Origin: Daphnia carinata
Taxonomy: Eukaryota > Arthropoda > Branchiopoda > Diplostraca > Daphniidae
Assembly (NCBI RefSeq): GCF_022539665.2
Contig: NW_026712530.1
Location: 1-23,153 of the forward strand
DNA: 23,153 nucleotides
Reading direction: 5' to 3'
The notes under the pieces are model-generated. The model had not been told where the DNA came from, made no database searches, and saw only the letters and a list, made by a program, of their open reading frames with translations. A program made the translations under genes and the position numbers. This document shows positions 1 to 12,260 of the stretch, in pieces; position 1 is the stretch's first letter, and each line of letters begins with the position of its first letter.

Positions 1-505
1 GAATCAGTTTAAAATATCTACATTCAAACAGCATCAAATATACGTGTATTCAATGTGAATATAGTGTTATAGAATCAGTTTCAATATCTACATTCAAACA
101 GCATGAAATATACGTGTATTCAATGTGAATATAGTGTTATAGAATCAGTTTCAATATCTACATTCAAACAGCATCAAATATACGTGTATTCAATGTGAAT
201 ATAGTGTTATAGAATCAGTTTCAATATCTACATTCAAACAGCATCAAATATACGTGTATTCAATGTGAATATAGTGTAAGAATGAGTTTCAATATCTACA
301 TTCAAACAGCATGAAATATACGTGTATTCAATGTGAATATAGTGTTATAGAATCAGTTTCAATATCTACATTCAAACAGCATCAAATATACGTGTATTCA
401 ATGTGAATATAGTGTTATAGAATCAGTTTCAATATCTACATTCAAACAGCATCAAATATACGTGTATTCAATGTGAATATAGTGTTATAGAATGAGTTTC
501 ATATA

Positions 506-3500
506 GTGTAAGACAGTGAGTTTCAATATCTACATTCAAACAGCATGAAATATACGTGTATTCAATGTGAATATAGTGTTATAGAATCAGTTTCAATATC
601 TACATTCAAACAGCATGAAATATACGTGTATTCAATGTGAATATAGTGTTATAGAATCAGTTTCAATATCTACATTCAAACAGCATGAAATATACGTGTA
701 TTCAATGTGAATATAGTGTTATAGAATCAGTTTCAATATCTACATTCAAACAGCATCAAATATACGTGTATTCAATGTGAATATAGTGTTATAGAATCAG
801 TTTCAATATCTACATTCAAACAGCATCAAATATACGTGTATTCAATGTGAATATAGTGTTATAGAATCAGTTTCAATATCTACATTCAAACAGCATCAAA
901 TATACGTGTATTCAATGTGAATATAGTGTTATAGAATCAGTTTCAATATCTACATTCAAACAGCATCAAATATACGTGTATTCAATGTGAATATAGTGTT
1001 ATAGAATCAGTTTCAATATCTACATTCAAACAGCATCAAATATACGTGTATTCAATGTGAATATAGTGTTATAGAATCAGTTTCAATATCTACATTCAAA
1101 CAGCATGAAATATACGTGTATTCAATGTGAATATAGTGTTATAGAATCAGTTTCAATATCTACATTCAAACAGCATGAAATATACGTGTATTCAATGTGA
1201 ATATAGTGTTATAGAATCAGTTTCAATATCTACATTCAAACAGCATCAAATATACGTGTATTCAATGTGAATATAGTGTTATAGAATCAGTTTCAATATC
1301 TACATTCAAACAGCATGAAATATACGTGTATTCAATGTGAATATAGTGTTATAGAATCAGTTTCAATATCTACATTCAAACAGCATGAAATATACGTGTA
1401 TTCAATGTGAATATAGTGTTATAGAATCAGTTTCAATATCTACATTCAAACAGCATCAAATATACGTGTATTCAATGTGAATATAGTGTTATAGAATCAG
1501 TTTCAATATCTACATTCAAACAGCATCAAATATACGTGTATTCAATGTGAATATAGTGTTATAGAATCAGTTTCAATATCTACATTCAAACAGCATCAAA
1601 TATACGTGTATTCAATGTGAATATAGTGTTATAGAATCAGTTTCAATATCTACATTCAAACAGCATCAAATATACGTGTATTCAATGTGAATATAGTGTT
1701 ATAGAATCAGTTTCAATATCTACATTCAAACAGCATCAAATATACGTGTATTCAATGTGAATATAGTGTTATAGAATCAGTTTCAATATCTACATTCAAA
1801 CAGCATCAAATATACGTGTATTCAATGTGAATATAGTGTTATAGAATCAGTTTCAATATCTACATTCAAACAGCATCAAATATACGTGTATTCAATGTGA
1901 ATATAGTGTTATAGAATCAGTTTCAATATCTACATTCAAACAGCATGAAATATACGTGTATTCAATGTGAATATAGTGTTATAGAATCAGTTTCAATATC
2001 TACATTCAAACAGCATCAAATATACGTGTATTCAATGTGAATATAGTGTTATAGAATCAGTTTCAATATCTACATTCAAACAGCATGAAATATACGTGTA
2101 TTCAATGTGAATATAGTGTTATAGAATCAGTTTCAATATCTACATTCAAACAGCATGAAATATACGTGTATTCAATGTGAATATAGTGTTATAGAATCAG
2201 TTTCAATATCTACATTCAAACAGCATCAAATATACGTGTATTCAATGTGAATATAGTGTTATAGAATCAGTTTCAATATCTACATTCAAACAGCATCAAA
2301 TATACGTGTATTCAATGTGAATATAGTGTAAGACAGTGAGTTTCAATATCTACATTCAAACAGCATGAAATATACGTGTATTCAATGTGAATATAGTGTT
2401 ATAGAATCAGTTTCAATATCTACATTCAAACAGCATCAAATATACGTGTATTCAATGTGAATATAGTGTTATAGAATCAGTTTCAATATCTACATTCAAA
2501 CAGCATGAAATATACGTGTATTCAATGTGAATATAGTGTTATAGAATCAGTTTCAATATCTACATTCAAACAGCATCAAATATACGTGTATTCAATGTGA
2601 ATATAGTGTTATAGAATCAGTTTCAATATCTACATTCAAACAGCATGAAATATACGTGTATTCAATGTGAATATAGTGTTATAGAATCAGTTTCAATATC
2701 TACATTCAAACAGCATCAAATATACGTGTATTCAATGTGAATATAGTGTTATAGAATCAGTTTCAATATCTACATTCAAACAGCATCAAATATACGTGTA
2801 TTCAATGTGAATATAGTGTTATAGAATCAGTTTCAATATCTACATTCAAACAGCATCAAATATACGTGTATTCAATGTGAATATAGTGTTATAGAATCAG
2901 TTTCAATATCTACATTCAAACAGCATCAAATATACGTGTATTCAATGTGAATATAGTGTTATAGAATCAGTTTCAATATCTACATTCAAACAGCATCAAA
3001 TATACGTGTATTCAATGTGAATATAGTGTTATAGAATCAGTTTCAATATCTACATTCAAACAGCATGAAATATACGTGTATTCAATGTGAATATAGTGTT
3101 ATAGAATCAGTTTCAATATCTACATTCAAACAGCATCAAATATACGTGTATTCAATGTGAATATAGTGTTATAGAATCAGTTTCAATATCTACATTCAAA
3201 CAGCATGAAATATACGTGTATTCAATGTGAATATAGTGTTATAGAATCAGTTTCAATATCTACATTCAAACAGCATGAAATATACGTGTATTCAATGTGA
3301 ATATAGTGTTATAGAATCAGTTTCAATATCTACATTCAAACAGCATCAAATATACGTGTATTCAATGTGAATATAGTGTTATAGAATCAGTTTCAATATC
3401 TACATTCAAACAGCATCAAATATACGTGTATTCAATGTGAATATAGTGTTATAGAATCAGTTTCAATATCTACATTCAAACAGCATCAAATATACGTGTA

Positions 3501-6500
3501 TTCAATGTGAATATAGTGTTATAGAATCAGTTTCAATATCTACATTCAAACAGCATCAAATATACGTGTATTCAATGTGAATATAGTGTAAGACAGTGAG
3601 TTTCAATATCTACATTCAAACAGCATGAAATATACGTGTATTCAATGTGAATATAGTGTTATAGAATCAGTTTCAATATCTACATTCAAACAGCATGAAA
3701 TATACGTGTATTCAATGTGAATATAGTGTTATAGAATCAGTTTCAATATCTACATTCAAACAGCATGAAATATACGTGTATTCAATGTGAATATAGTGTT
3801 ATAGAATCAGTTTCAATATCTACATTCAAACAGCATCAAATATACGTGTATTCAATGTGAATATAGTGTTATAGAATCAGTTTCAATATCTACATTCAAA
3901 CAGCATGAAATATACGTGTATTCAATGTGAATATAGTGTTATAGAATCAGTTTCAATATCTACATTCAAACAGCATGAAATATACGTGTATTCAATGTGA
4001 ATATAGTGTTATAGAATCAGTTTCAATATCTACATTCAAACAGCATGAAATATACGTGTATTCAATGTGAATATAGTGTTATAGAATCAGTTTCAATATC
4101 TACATTCAAACAGCATGAAATATACGTGTATTCAATGTGAATATAGTGTTATAGAATCAGTTTCAATATCTACATTCAAACAGCATCAAATATACGTGTA
4201 TTCAATGTGAATATAGTGTTATAGAATCAGTTTCAATATCTACATTCAAACAGCATGAAATATACGTGTATTCAATGTGAATATAGTGTTATAGAATCAG
4301 TTTCAATATCTACATTCAAACAGCATCAAATATACGTGTATTCAATGTGAATATAGTGTTATAGAATCAGTTTCAATATCTACATTCAAACAGCATCAAA
4401 TATACGTGTATTCAATGTGAATATAGTGTTATAGAATCAGTTTCAATATCTACATTCAAACAGCATGAAATATACGTGTATTCAATGTGAATATAGTGTT
4501 ATAGAATCAGTTTCAATATCTACATTCAAACAGCATGAAATATACGTGTATTCAATGTGAATATAGTGTTATAGAATCAGTTTCAATATCTACATTCAAA
4601 CAGCATGAAATATACGTGTATTCAATGTGAATATAGTGTTATAGAATCAGTTTCAATATCTACATTCAAACAGCATGAAATATACGTGTATTCAATGTGA
4701 ATATAGTGTTATAGAATCAGTTTCAATATCTACATTCAAACAGCATCAAATATACGTGTATTCAATGTGAATATAGTGTTATAGAATCAGTTTCAATATC
4801 TACATTCAAACAGCATGAAATATACGTGTATTCAATGTGAATATAGTGTTATAGAATCAGTTTCAATATCTACATTCAAACAGCATCAAATATACGTGTA
4901 TTCAATGTGAATATAGTGTTATAGAATCAGTTTCAATATCTACATTCAAACAGCATGAAATATACGTGTATTCAATGTGAATATAGTGTTATAGAATCAG
5001 TTTCAATATCTACATTCAAACAGCATCAAATATACGTGTATTCAATGTGAATATAGTGTTATAGAATCAGTTTCAATATCTACATTCAAACAGCATCAAA
5101 TATACGTGTATTCAATGTGAATATAGTGTTATAGAATCAGTTTCAATATCTACATTCAAACAGCATCAAATATACGTGTATTCAATGTGAATATAGTGTT
5201 ATAGAATCAGTTTCAATATCTACATTCAAACAGCATCAAATATACGTGTATTCAATGTGAATATAGTGTTATAGAATCAGTTTCAATATCTACATTCAAA
5301 CAGCATGAAATATACGTGTATTCAATGTGAATATAGTGTTATAGAATCAGTTTCAATATCTACATTCAAACAGCATCAAATATACGTGTATTCAATGTGA
5401 ATATAGTGTTATAGAATCAGTTTCAATATCTACATTCAAACAGCATGAAATATACGTGTATTCAATGTGAATATAGTGTTATAGAATCAGTTTCAATATC
5501 TACATTCAAACAGCATCAAATATACGTGTATTCAATGTGAATATAGTGTTATAGAATCAGTTTCAATATCTACATTCAAACAGCATCAAATATACGTGTA
5601 TTCAATGTGAATATAGTGTTATAGAATCAGTTTCAATATCTACATTCAAACAGCATCAAATATACGTGTATTCAATGTGAATATAGTGTAAGACAGTGAG
5701 TTTCAATATCTACATTCAAACAGCATGAAATATACGTGTATTCAATGTGAATATAGTGTTATAGAATCAGTTTCAATATCTACATTCAAACAGCATCAAA
5801 TATACGTGTATTCAATGTGAATATAGTGTTATAGAATCAGTTTCAATATCTACATTCAAACAGCATGAAATATACGTGTATTCAATGTGAATATAGTGTT
5901 ATAGAATCAGTTTCAATATCTACATTCAAACAGCATGAAATATACGTGTATTCAATGTGAATATAGTGTTATAGAATCAGTTTCAATATCTACATTCAAA
6001 CAGCATCAAATATACGTGTATTCAATGTGAATATAGTGTTATAGAATCAGTTTCAATATCTACATTCAAACAGCATGAAATATACGTGTATTCAATGTGA
6101 ATATAGTGTTATAGAATCAGTTTCAATATCTACATTCAAACAGCATGAAATATACGTGTATTCAATGTGAATATAGTGTTATAGAATCAGTTTCAATATC
6201 TACATTCAAACAGCATGAAATATACGTGTATTCAATGTGAATATAGTGTTATAGAATCAGTTTCAATATCTACATTCAAACAGCATCAAATATACGTGTA
6301 TTCAATGTGAATATAGTGTTATAGAATCAGTTTCAATATCTACATTCAAACAGCATCAAATATACGTGTATTCAATGTGAATATAGTGTTATAGAATCAG
6401 TTTCAATATCTACATTCAAACAGCATCAAATATACGTGTATTCAATGTGAATATATATAGTGTTATATCTACATTCAAACAGTTGAAAATATCAATGTGA

Positions 6501-9500
6501 ATATAGTGTTATAGAATCAGTTTCAATATCGTGTACATTCAAACAGCATCAAATATACGTGTATTCAATGTGAATATAGTGTTATAGAATCAGTTTCAAT
6601 ATCTACATTCAAACAGCATCAAATATACGTGTATTCAATGTGAATATAGTGTAAGACAGTGAGTTTCAATATCTACATTCAAACAGCATGAAATATACGT
6701 GTATTCAATGTGAATATAGTGTTATAGAATCAGTTTCAATATCTACATTCAAACAGCATCAAATATACGTGTATTCAATGTGAATATAGTGTTATAGAAT
6801 CAGTTTCAATATCTACATTCAAACAGCATGAAATATACGTGTATTCAATGTGAATATAGTGTTATAGAATCAGTTTCAATATCTACATTCAAACAGCATG
6901 AAATATACGTGTATTCAATGTGAATATAGTGTTATAGAATCAGTTTCAATATCTACATTCAAACAGCATCAAATATACGTGTATTCAATGTGAATATAGT
7001 GTTATAGAATCAGTTTCAATATCTACATTCAAACAGCATGAAATATACGTGTATTCAATGTGAATATAGTGTTATAGAATCAGTTTCAATATCTACATTC
7101 AAACAGCATGAAATATACGTGTATTCAATGTGAATATAGTGTTATAGAATCAGTTTCAATATCTACATTCAAACAGCATGAAATATACGTGTATTCAATG
7201 TGAATATAGTGTTATAGAATCAGTTTCAATATCTACATTCAAACAGCATCAAATATACGTGTATTCAATGTGAATATAGTGTTATAGAATCAGTTTCAAT
7301 ATCTACATTCAAACAGCATGAAATATACGTGTATTCAATGTGAATATAGTGTTATAGAATCAGTTTCAATATCTACATTCAAACAGCATCAAATATACGT
7401 GTATTCAATGTGAATATAGTGTTATAGAATCAGTTTCAATATCTACATTCAAACAGCATGAAATATACGTGTATTCAATGTGAATATAGTGTTATAGAAT
7501 CAGTTTCAATATCTACATTCAAACAGCATGAAATATACGTGTATTCAATGTGAATATAGTGTTATAGAATCAGTTTCAATATCTACATTCAAACAGCATC
7601 AAATATACGTGTATTCAATGTGAATATAGTGTTATAGAATCAGTTTCAATATCTACATTCAAACAGCATCAAATATACGTGTATTCAATGTGAATATAGT
7701 GTTATAGAATCAGTTTCAATATCTACATTCAAACAGCATCAAATATACGTGTATTCAATGTGAATATAGTGTTATAGAATCAGTTTCAATATCTACATTC
7801 AAACAGCATCAAATATACGTGTATTCAATGTGAATATAGTGTAAGACAGTGAGTTTCAATATCTACATTCAAACAGCATGAAATATACGTGTATTCAATG
7901 TGAATATAGTGTTATAGAATCAGTTTCAATATCTACATTCAAACAGCATCAAATATACGTGTATTCAATGTGAATATAGTGTTATAGAATCAGTTTCAAT
8001 ATCTACATTCAAACAGCATCAAATATACGTGTATTCAATGTGAATATAGTGTTATAGAATCAGTTTCAATATCTACATTCAAACAGCATCAAATATACGT
8101 GTATTCAATGTGAATATAGTGTTATAGAATCAGTTTCAATATCTACATTCAAACAGCATCAAATATACGTGTATTCAATGTGAATATAGTGTTATAGAAT
8201 CAGTTTCAATATCTACATTCAAACAGCATGAAATATACGTGTATTCAATGTGAATATAGTGTTATAGAATCAGTTTCAATATCTACATTCAAACAGCATC
8301 AAATATACGTGTATTCAATGTGAATATAGTGTTATAGAATCAGTTTCAATATCTACATTCAAACAGCATGAAATATACGTGTATTCAATGTGAATATAGT
8401 GTTATAGAATCAGTTTCAATATCTACATTCAAACAGCATCAAATATACGTGTATTCAATGTGAATATAGTGTTATAGAATCAGTTTCAATATCTACATTC
8501 AAACAGCATCAAATATACGTGTATTCAATGTGAATATAGTGTTATAGAATCAGTTTCAATATCTACATTCAAACAGCATCAAATATACGTGTATTCAATG
8601 TGAATATAGTGTTATAGAATCAGTTTCAATATCTACATTCAAACAGCATGAAATATACGTGTATTCAATGTGAATATAGTGTTATAGAATCAGTTTCAAT
8701 ATCTACATTCAAACAGCATCAAATATACGTGTATTCAATGTGAATATAGTGTAAGACAGTGAGTTTCAATATCTACATTCAAACAGCATGAAATATACGT
8801 GTATTCAATGTGAATATAGTGTTATAGAATCAGTTTCAATATCTACATTCAAACAGCATGAAATATACGTGTATTCAATGTGAATATAGTGTTATAGAAT
8901 CAGTTTCAATATCTACATTCAAACAGCATCAAATATACGTGTATTCAATGTGAATATAGTGTTATAGAATCAGTTTCAATATCTACATTCAAACAGCATG
9001 AAATATACGTGTATTCAATGTGAATATAGTGTTATAGAATCAGTTTCAATATCTACATTCAAACAGCATGAAATATACGTGTATTCAATGTGAATATAGT
9101 GTTATAGAATCAGTTTCAATATCTACATTCAAACAGCATCAAATATACGTGTATTCAATGTGAATATAGTGTTATAGAATCAGTTTCAATATCTACATTC
9201 AAACAGCATGAAATATACGTGTATTCAATGTGAATATAGTGTTATAGAATCAGTTTCAATATCTACATTCAAACAGCATCAAATATACGTGTATTCAATG
9301 TGAATATAGTGTTATAGAATCAGTTTCAATATCTACATTCAAACAGCATGAAATATACGTGTATTCAATGTGAATATAGTGTTATAGAATCAGTTTCAAT
9401 ATCTACATTCAAACAGCATGAAATATACGTGTATTCAATGTGAATATAGTGTTATAGAATCAGTTTCAATATCTACATTCAAACAGCATGAAATATACGT

Positions 9501-9953
9501 GTATTCAATGTGAATATAGTGTTATAGAATCAGTTTCAATATCTACATTCAAACAGCATCAAATATACGTGTATTCAATGTGAATATAGTGTTATAGAAT
9601 CAGTTTCAATATCTACATTCAAACAGCATCAAATATACGTGTATTCAATGTGAATATAGTGTTATAGAATCAGTTTCAATATCTACATTCAAACAGCATC
9701 AAATATACGTGTATTCAATGTGAATATAGTGTTATAGAATCAGTTTCAATATCTACATTCAAACAGCATCAAATATACGTGTATTCAATGTGAATATAGT
9801 GTTATAGAATCAGTTTCAATATCTACATTCAAACAGCATCAAATATACGTGTATTCAATGTGAATATAGTGTTATAGAATCAGTTTCAATATCTACATTC
9901 AAACAGCATCAAATATACGTGTATTCAATGTGAATATAGTGTAAGACAGTGAG
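506..9953. repeat. Phased variant-linker units within the left array
   Basis: The linker variant GTGTAAGACAGTGAG occurs at 506-520, 2326-2340, 3586-3600, 5686-5700, 6649-6663, 7839-7853, 8749-8763 and 9939-9953. Spacings are 1820, 1260, 2100, 963, 1190, 910 and 1190 bp, which are 26, 18, 30, (about 13.8), 17, 13 and 17 units. The one non-integer interval contains the disturbed unit at 6451-6540. In all eight cases the next unit is of the G type (GCATG). The variant is therefore inherited with its neighbour, as expected if blocks of several units are amplified together. Confidence 0.85.
6451..6540. repeat. Disrupted satellite unit
   Basis: Here the regular 70-bp phase breaks. An ATATATATAG run replaces the normal linker, a shortened unit follows (TGTTATATCTACATTC, then AGTTGAAAATATCAATG), and the next unit carries a 4-base GTGT insertion before ACATTC. 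It is the only strong break in the otherwise regular 520-9930 stretch and shifts the phase of the following block relative to the preceding one. It could be a replication-slippage or unequal-exchange junction. Confidence 0.8.
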
Positions 9954-10480
9954 TTTCAAATTCAAACAGCATGAAATATACGTGTATTCAATGTGAATAT
10001 AGTGTTATAGAATCAGTTTCAATATCTACATTCAAACAGCATCAAATATACGTGTATTCAATGTGAATATAGTGTTATAGAATCAGTTTCAATATCTACA
10101 TTCAAACAACATCAAATATACGTGTATTCAATGTGAATATAGTGTTATAGAATCAGTTTCAATATCTACATTCAAACAGCATCAAATATACGTGTATTCA
10201 ATGTGAATATAGTGTAATACAGTGAGTTTCAATATCTACATTCAAACAGCATGAAATATACGTGTATTCAATGTGAATATAGTGTTATAGAATCAGTTTC
10301 AATATCTACATTCAAACAGCATGAAATATACGTGTATTCAATGTGAATATAGTGTTATAGAATCAGTTTCTTTATCTACATTCAAACAACATCAAATATA
10401 CGTGTATTCAATGTGAATATAGTGTTATAGAATCAGTTTCATGATCTACATTCAAACAGCATCAAATATACGTGTATTCA

Positions 10481-11290
10481 GAAAAATGTGAATATAGTGT
10501 TGAAAATAAAATAATATATCAATATCTACATTTAAACAACATATAAACAAAAAAATGCGTTTTTTTATTCAATGTGAATATAGTGTTATAGATTCAGTTT
10601 CAATATCTACATTCAAATAGCATAAAATATACGTGTATTCAATGTGAACATAGTGTTATAGAATCAGTTTCAATATCTACATTCAAACAGCATGAAATAT
10701 ACGTGTATTCAATGTGAATATAGTGTTATAGAATCAGTTTCATGATCTACATTCAAACAGTATCAAATATACGAGTATTCAATGTGAATATAGTGTTATA
10801 GAATCAGTTTCATTATCTACATTCAAACAGTATCAAATATACGTGTATTCAATGTGAATATAGTGTTATTTAGTTCGCCAGTTTCAATATCTTAAATAAC
10901 AGCTTCTTAAAAATATTCGTGTATTCAATTGAATATAATTTAGATTCAGTTTCAATATCTAAAAACAGCATGAAAATAATATTGTGTGCATTCTAAAATC
11001 GTGAATATAGTTTATAATATTTCAGTTAGAAATATCTACATTCAAAAGCAAAATAGGTTGGTATTCAATGTGAATATGTGTGCCTTTTATAGAATCAAAG
11101 TTCGTTTTTATTTATTTTCAAACAGCAAAATTACGTGTATTCAATGGAATATCGTGTTAAGAATCGTTTCAATTCTACATTCAAACAACAACAAAAATAC
11201 GTGTATTTTTTGTTTATATGTTGCAAAAATTAAATGCCATCTAATAGTAATATATTATTTTATTTTCAAACAGCATCTGGAAATATACGT
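10481..11290. repeat. Degenerate satellite segment
   Basis: Recognisable satellite words (CTACATTCAAA, ACGTGTATTCAATG, GAATATAGTGT) continue at roughly the expected spacing but are interrupted by many substitutions, indels and A/T-rich insertions, for example around 10490-10570, 10870-10910, 10950-11000, 11090-11120 and 11200-11275. Sequence on both sides returns to nearly perfect units. I see no credible gene: the open frame at 10986-11303 is made of satellite words and low-complexity A/T. The source of the non-satellite bases is not identified. Confidence 0.8.
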
Positions 11291-12130
11291 GTATTCAATG
11301 TGAATATAGTGTAATACAGTGAGTTTCAATATCTACATTCAAACAGCATGAAATATACGTGTATTCAATGTGAATATAGTGTTATAGAATCAGTTTCAAT
11401 ATCTACATTCAAACGGCATCAAATATACGTGTATTCAATGTGAATATAGTGTAATACAGTGAGTTTCAATATCTACATTAAAACAGCATGAAATATACGT
11501 GTATTCAATGTGAATATAGTGTTATAGAATCAGTTTAAATATCTACATTCAAACAGCATCAAATATACGTGTATTCAATGTGAATATAGTGTAATACAGT
11601 GAGTTTCAATATCTACATTCAAACAGCATCAAATATACGTGTATTCAATGTGAATATAGTGTTATAGAATCAGTTTCAATAGCTACATTCAAACAGCATC
11701 AAATATACGTGTATTCAATGTGAATATAATGTTATAGAATCAGTTTATATCTACATTCAAACAGAATCAAATATACGTGTACTCAATGTGAATATAGTGT
11801 TTTAGAATCAGTTTCAATATCTACATTCAAACAGCATCAAATATAAGTGTATTCAATGTGAATATAGTGTTATAGAATCAGTTTCTATATCTACATTCAA
11901 ACAACATCAAATATACGTGTATTCAATGTGAATATAGTGTTATAGAATCAGTTTCAATATCTACATTCAAACTGCATGAAATATACGTGAATTCAATGTG
12001 AATATAGTGTTATAGAATCAGCTTAAATATCTAAATTCAAACAGTATCAAATATACGTGTATTCAATGTGAATATAGTGTGATACAGTGAGTTTCAATAT
12101 CTACATTCAAACAGCATGAAATATACGTGT
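11291..12130. repeat. 70-bp satellite array between the degenerate segment and the DIRS element
   Basis: About 12 regular units with slightly more point variation than the 520-9930 block. The linker variant here is GTGTAATACAGTGAG (near 11308, 11448 and 11588) or GTGTGATACAGTGAG (near 12077), rather than the TAAGACAG form found further left. The last unit is interrupted after GTATT by the DIRS element, and its remainder (CAATGTGAATATAG) resumes at 16778. Confidence 0.95.
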
Positions 12131-12234
12131 ATTATAAATAGAAAAACTCCGCTCAACTTTTACAGTGTTGACACGTCATTTATTTAGCTTTCTGAGTTCT
12201 TTTCGCGCCATTGCCGCGCCTCATGCCTCAGACC
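12131..12234 (+). repeat. DIRS left inverted terminal repeat and 5' leader
   Basis: 12156-12234 is the exact reverse complement of 16621-16699 (79 of 79). The outermost part, 12131-12167, is the reverse complement of the first third of the ICR (16147-16183), with one substitution at 16175. In DIRS elements the left terminus holds the promoter and 5' untranslated region. Candidate motifs seen by eye are a CRE-like near-palindrome TGACACGTCA at 12169-12178 and an E2F-like TTTCGCGC at 12201-12208. Neither is proven, and no convincing TATA box is seen. The gag ATG follows 26 bases downstream. Confidence 0.92.
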
Positions 12235-12260
12235 GTTTTTAGCTTTATCTGAGTGCAGTC

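Larger units (their letters stand above)
1..10480. repeat. 70-bp satellite array, homogeneous left block
   Basis: Head-to-tail tandem repeat with an exact 70-bp period, about 150 units, AT-rich (19 G/C per 70 bases in the common unit). Units are nearly identical and differ mainly at one site (GCAT followed by C or G) and in a linker variant (GTGTAAGACAGTGAG in place of GTGTTATAGAATCAG). Each unit carries a spaced dyad, TATTCA-ATG-TGAATA. There are no spacers between units and no open frame runs through them, because 70 is not a multiple of three. This is non-coding satellite DNA. A centromeric or heterochromatic location is plausible for such an array but is not shown by the sequence. Truncated or disturbed units lie near 275-285, 490-510, 6451-6540 and 9950-9962. 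Confidence 0.97.

Noticed and set aside
506-9953. C/G states as an intentional or coding signal
   Set aside because: Shared words are explained by block duplication in tandem arrays; nothing points to coding.
1-10480. CRISPR-like array
   Set aside because: Repeats are directly contiguous 70-bp units without unique spacers, and no cas-like gene is present.
10986-11303. 105-aa open frame
   Set aside because: It consists of degenerate satellite words and A/T-rich filler and has no recognisable family; chance opening in a mutated repeat.
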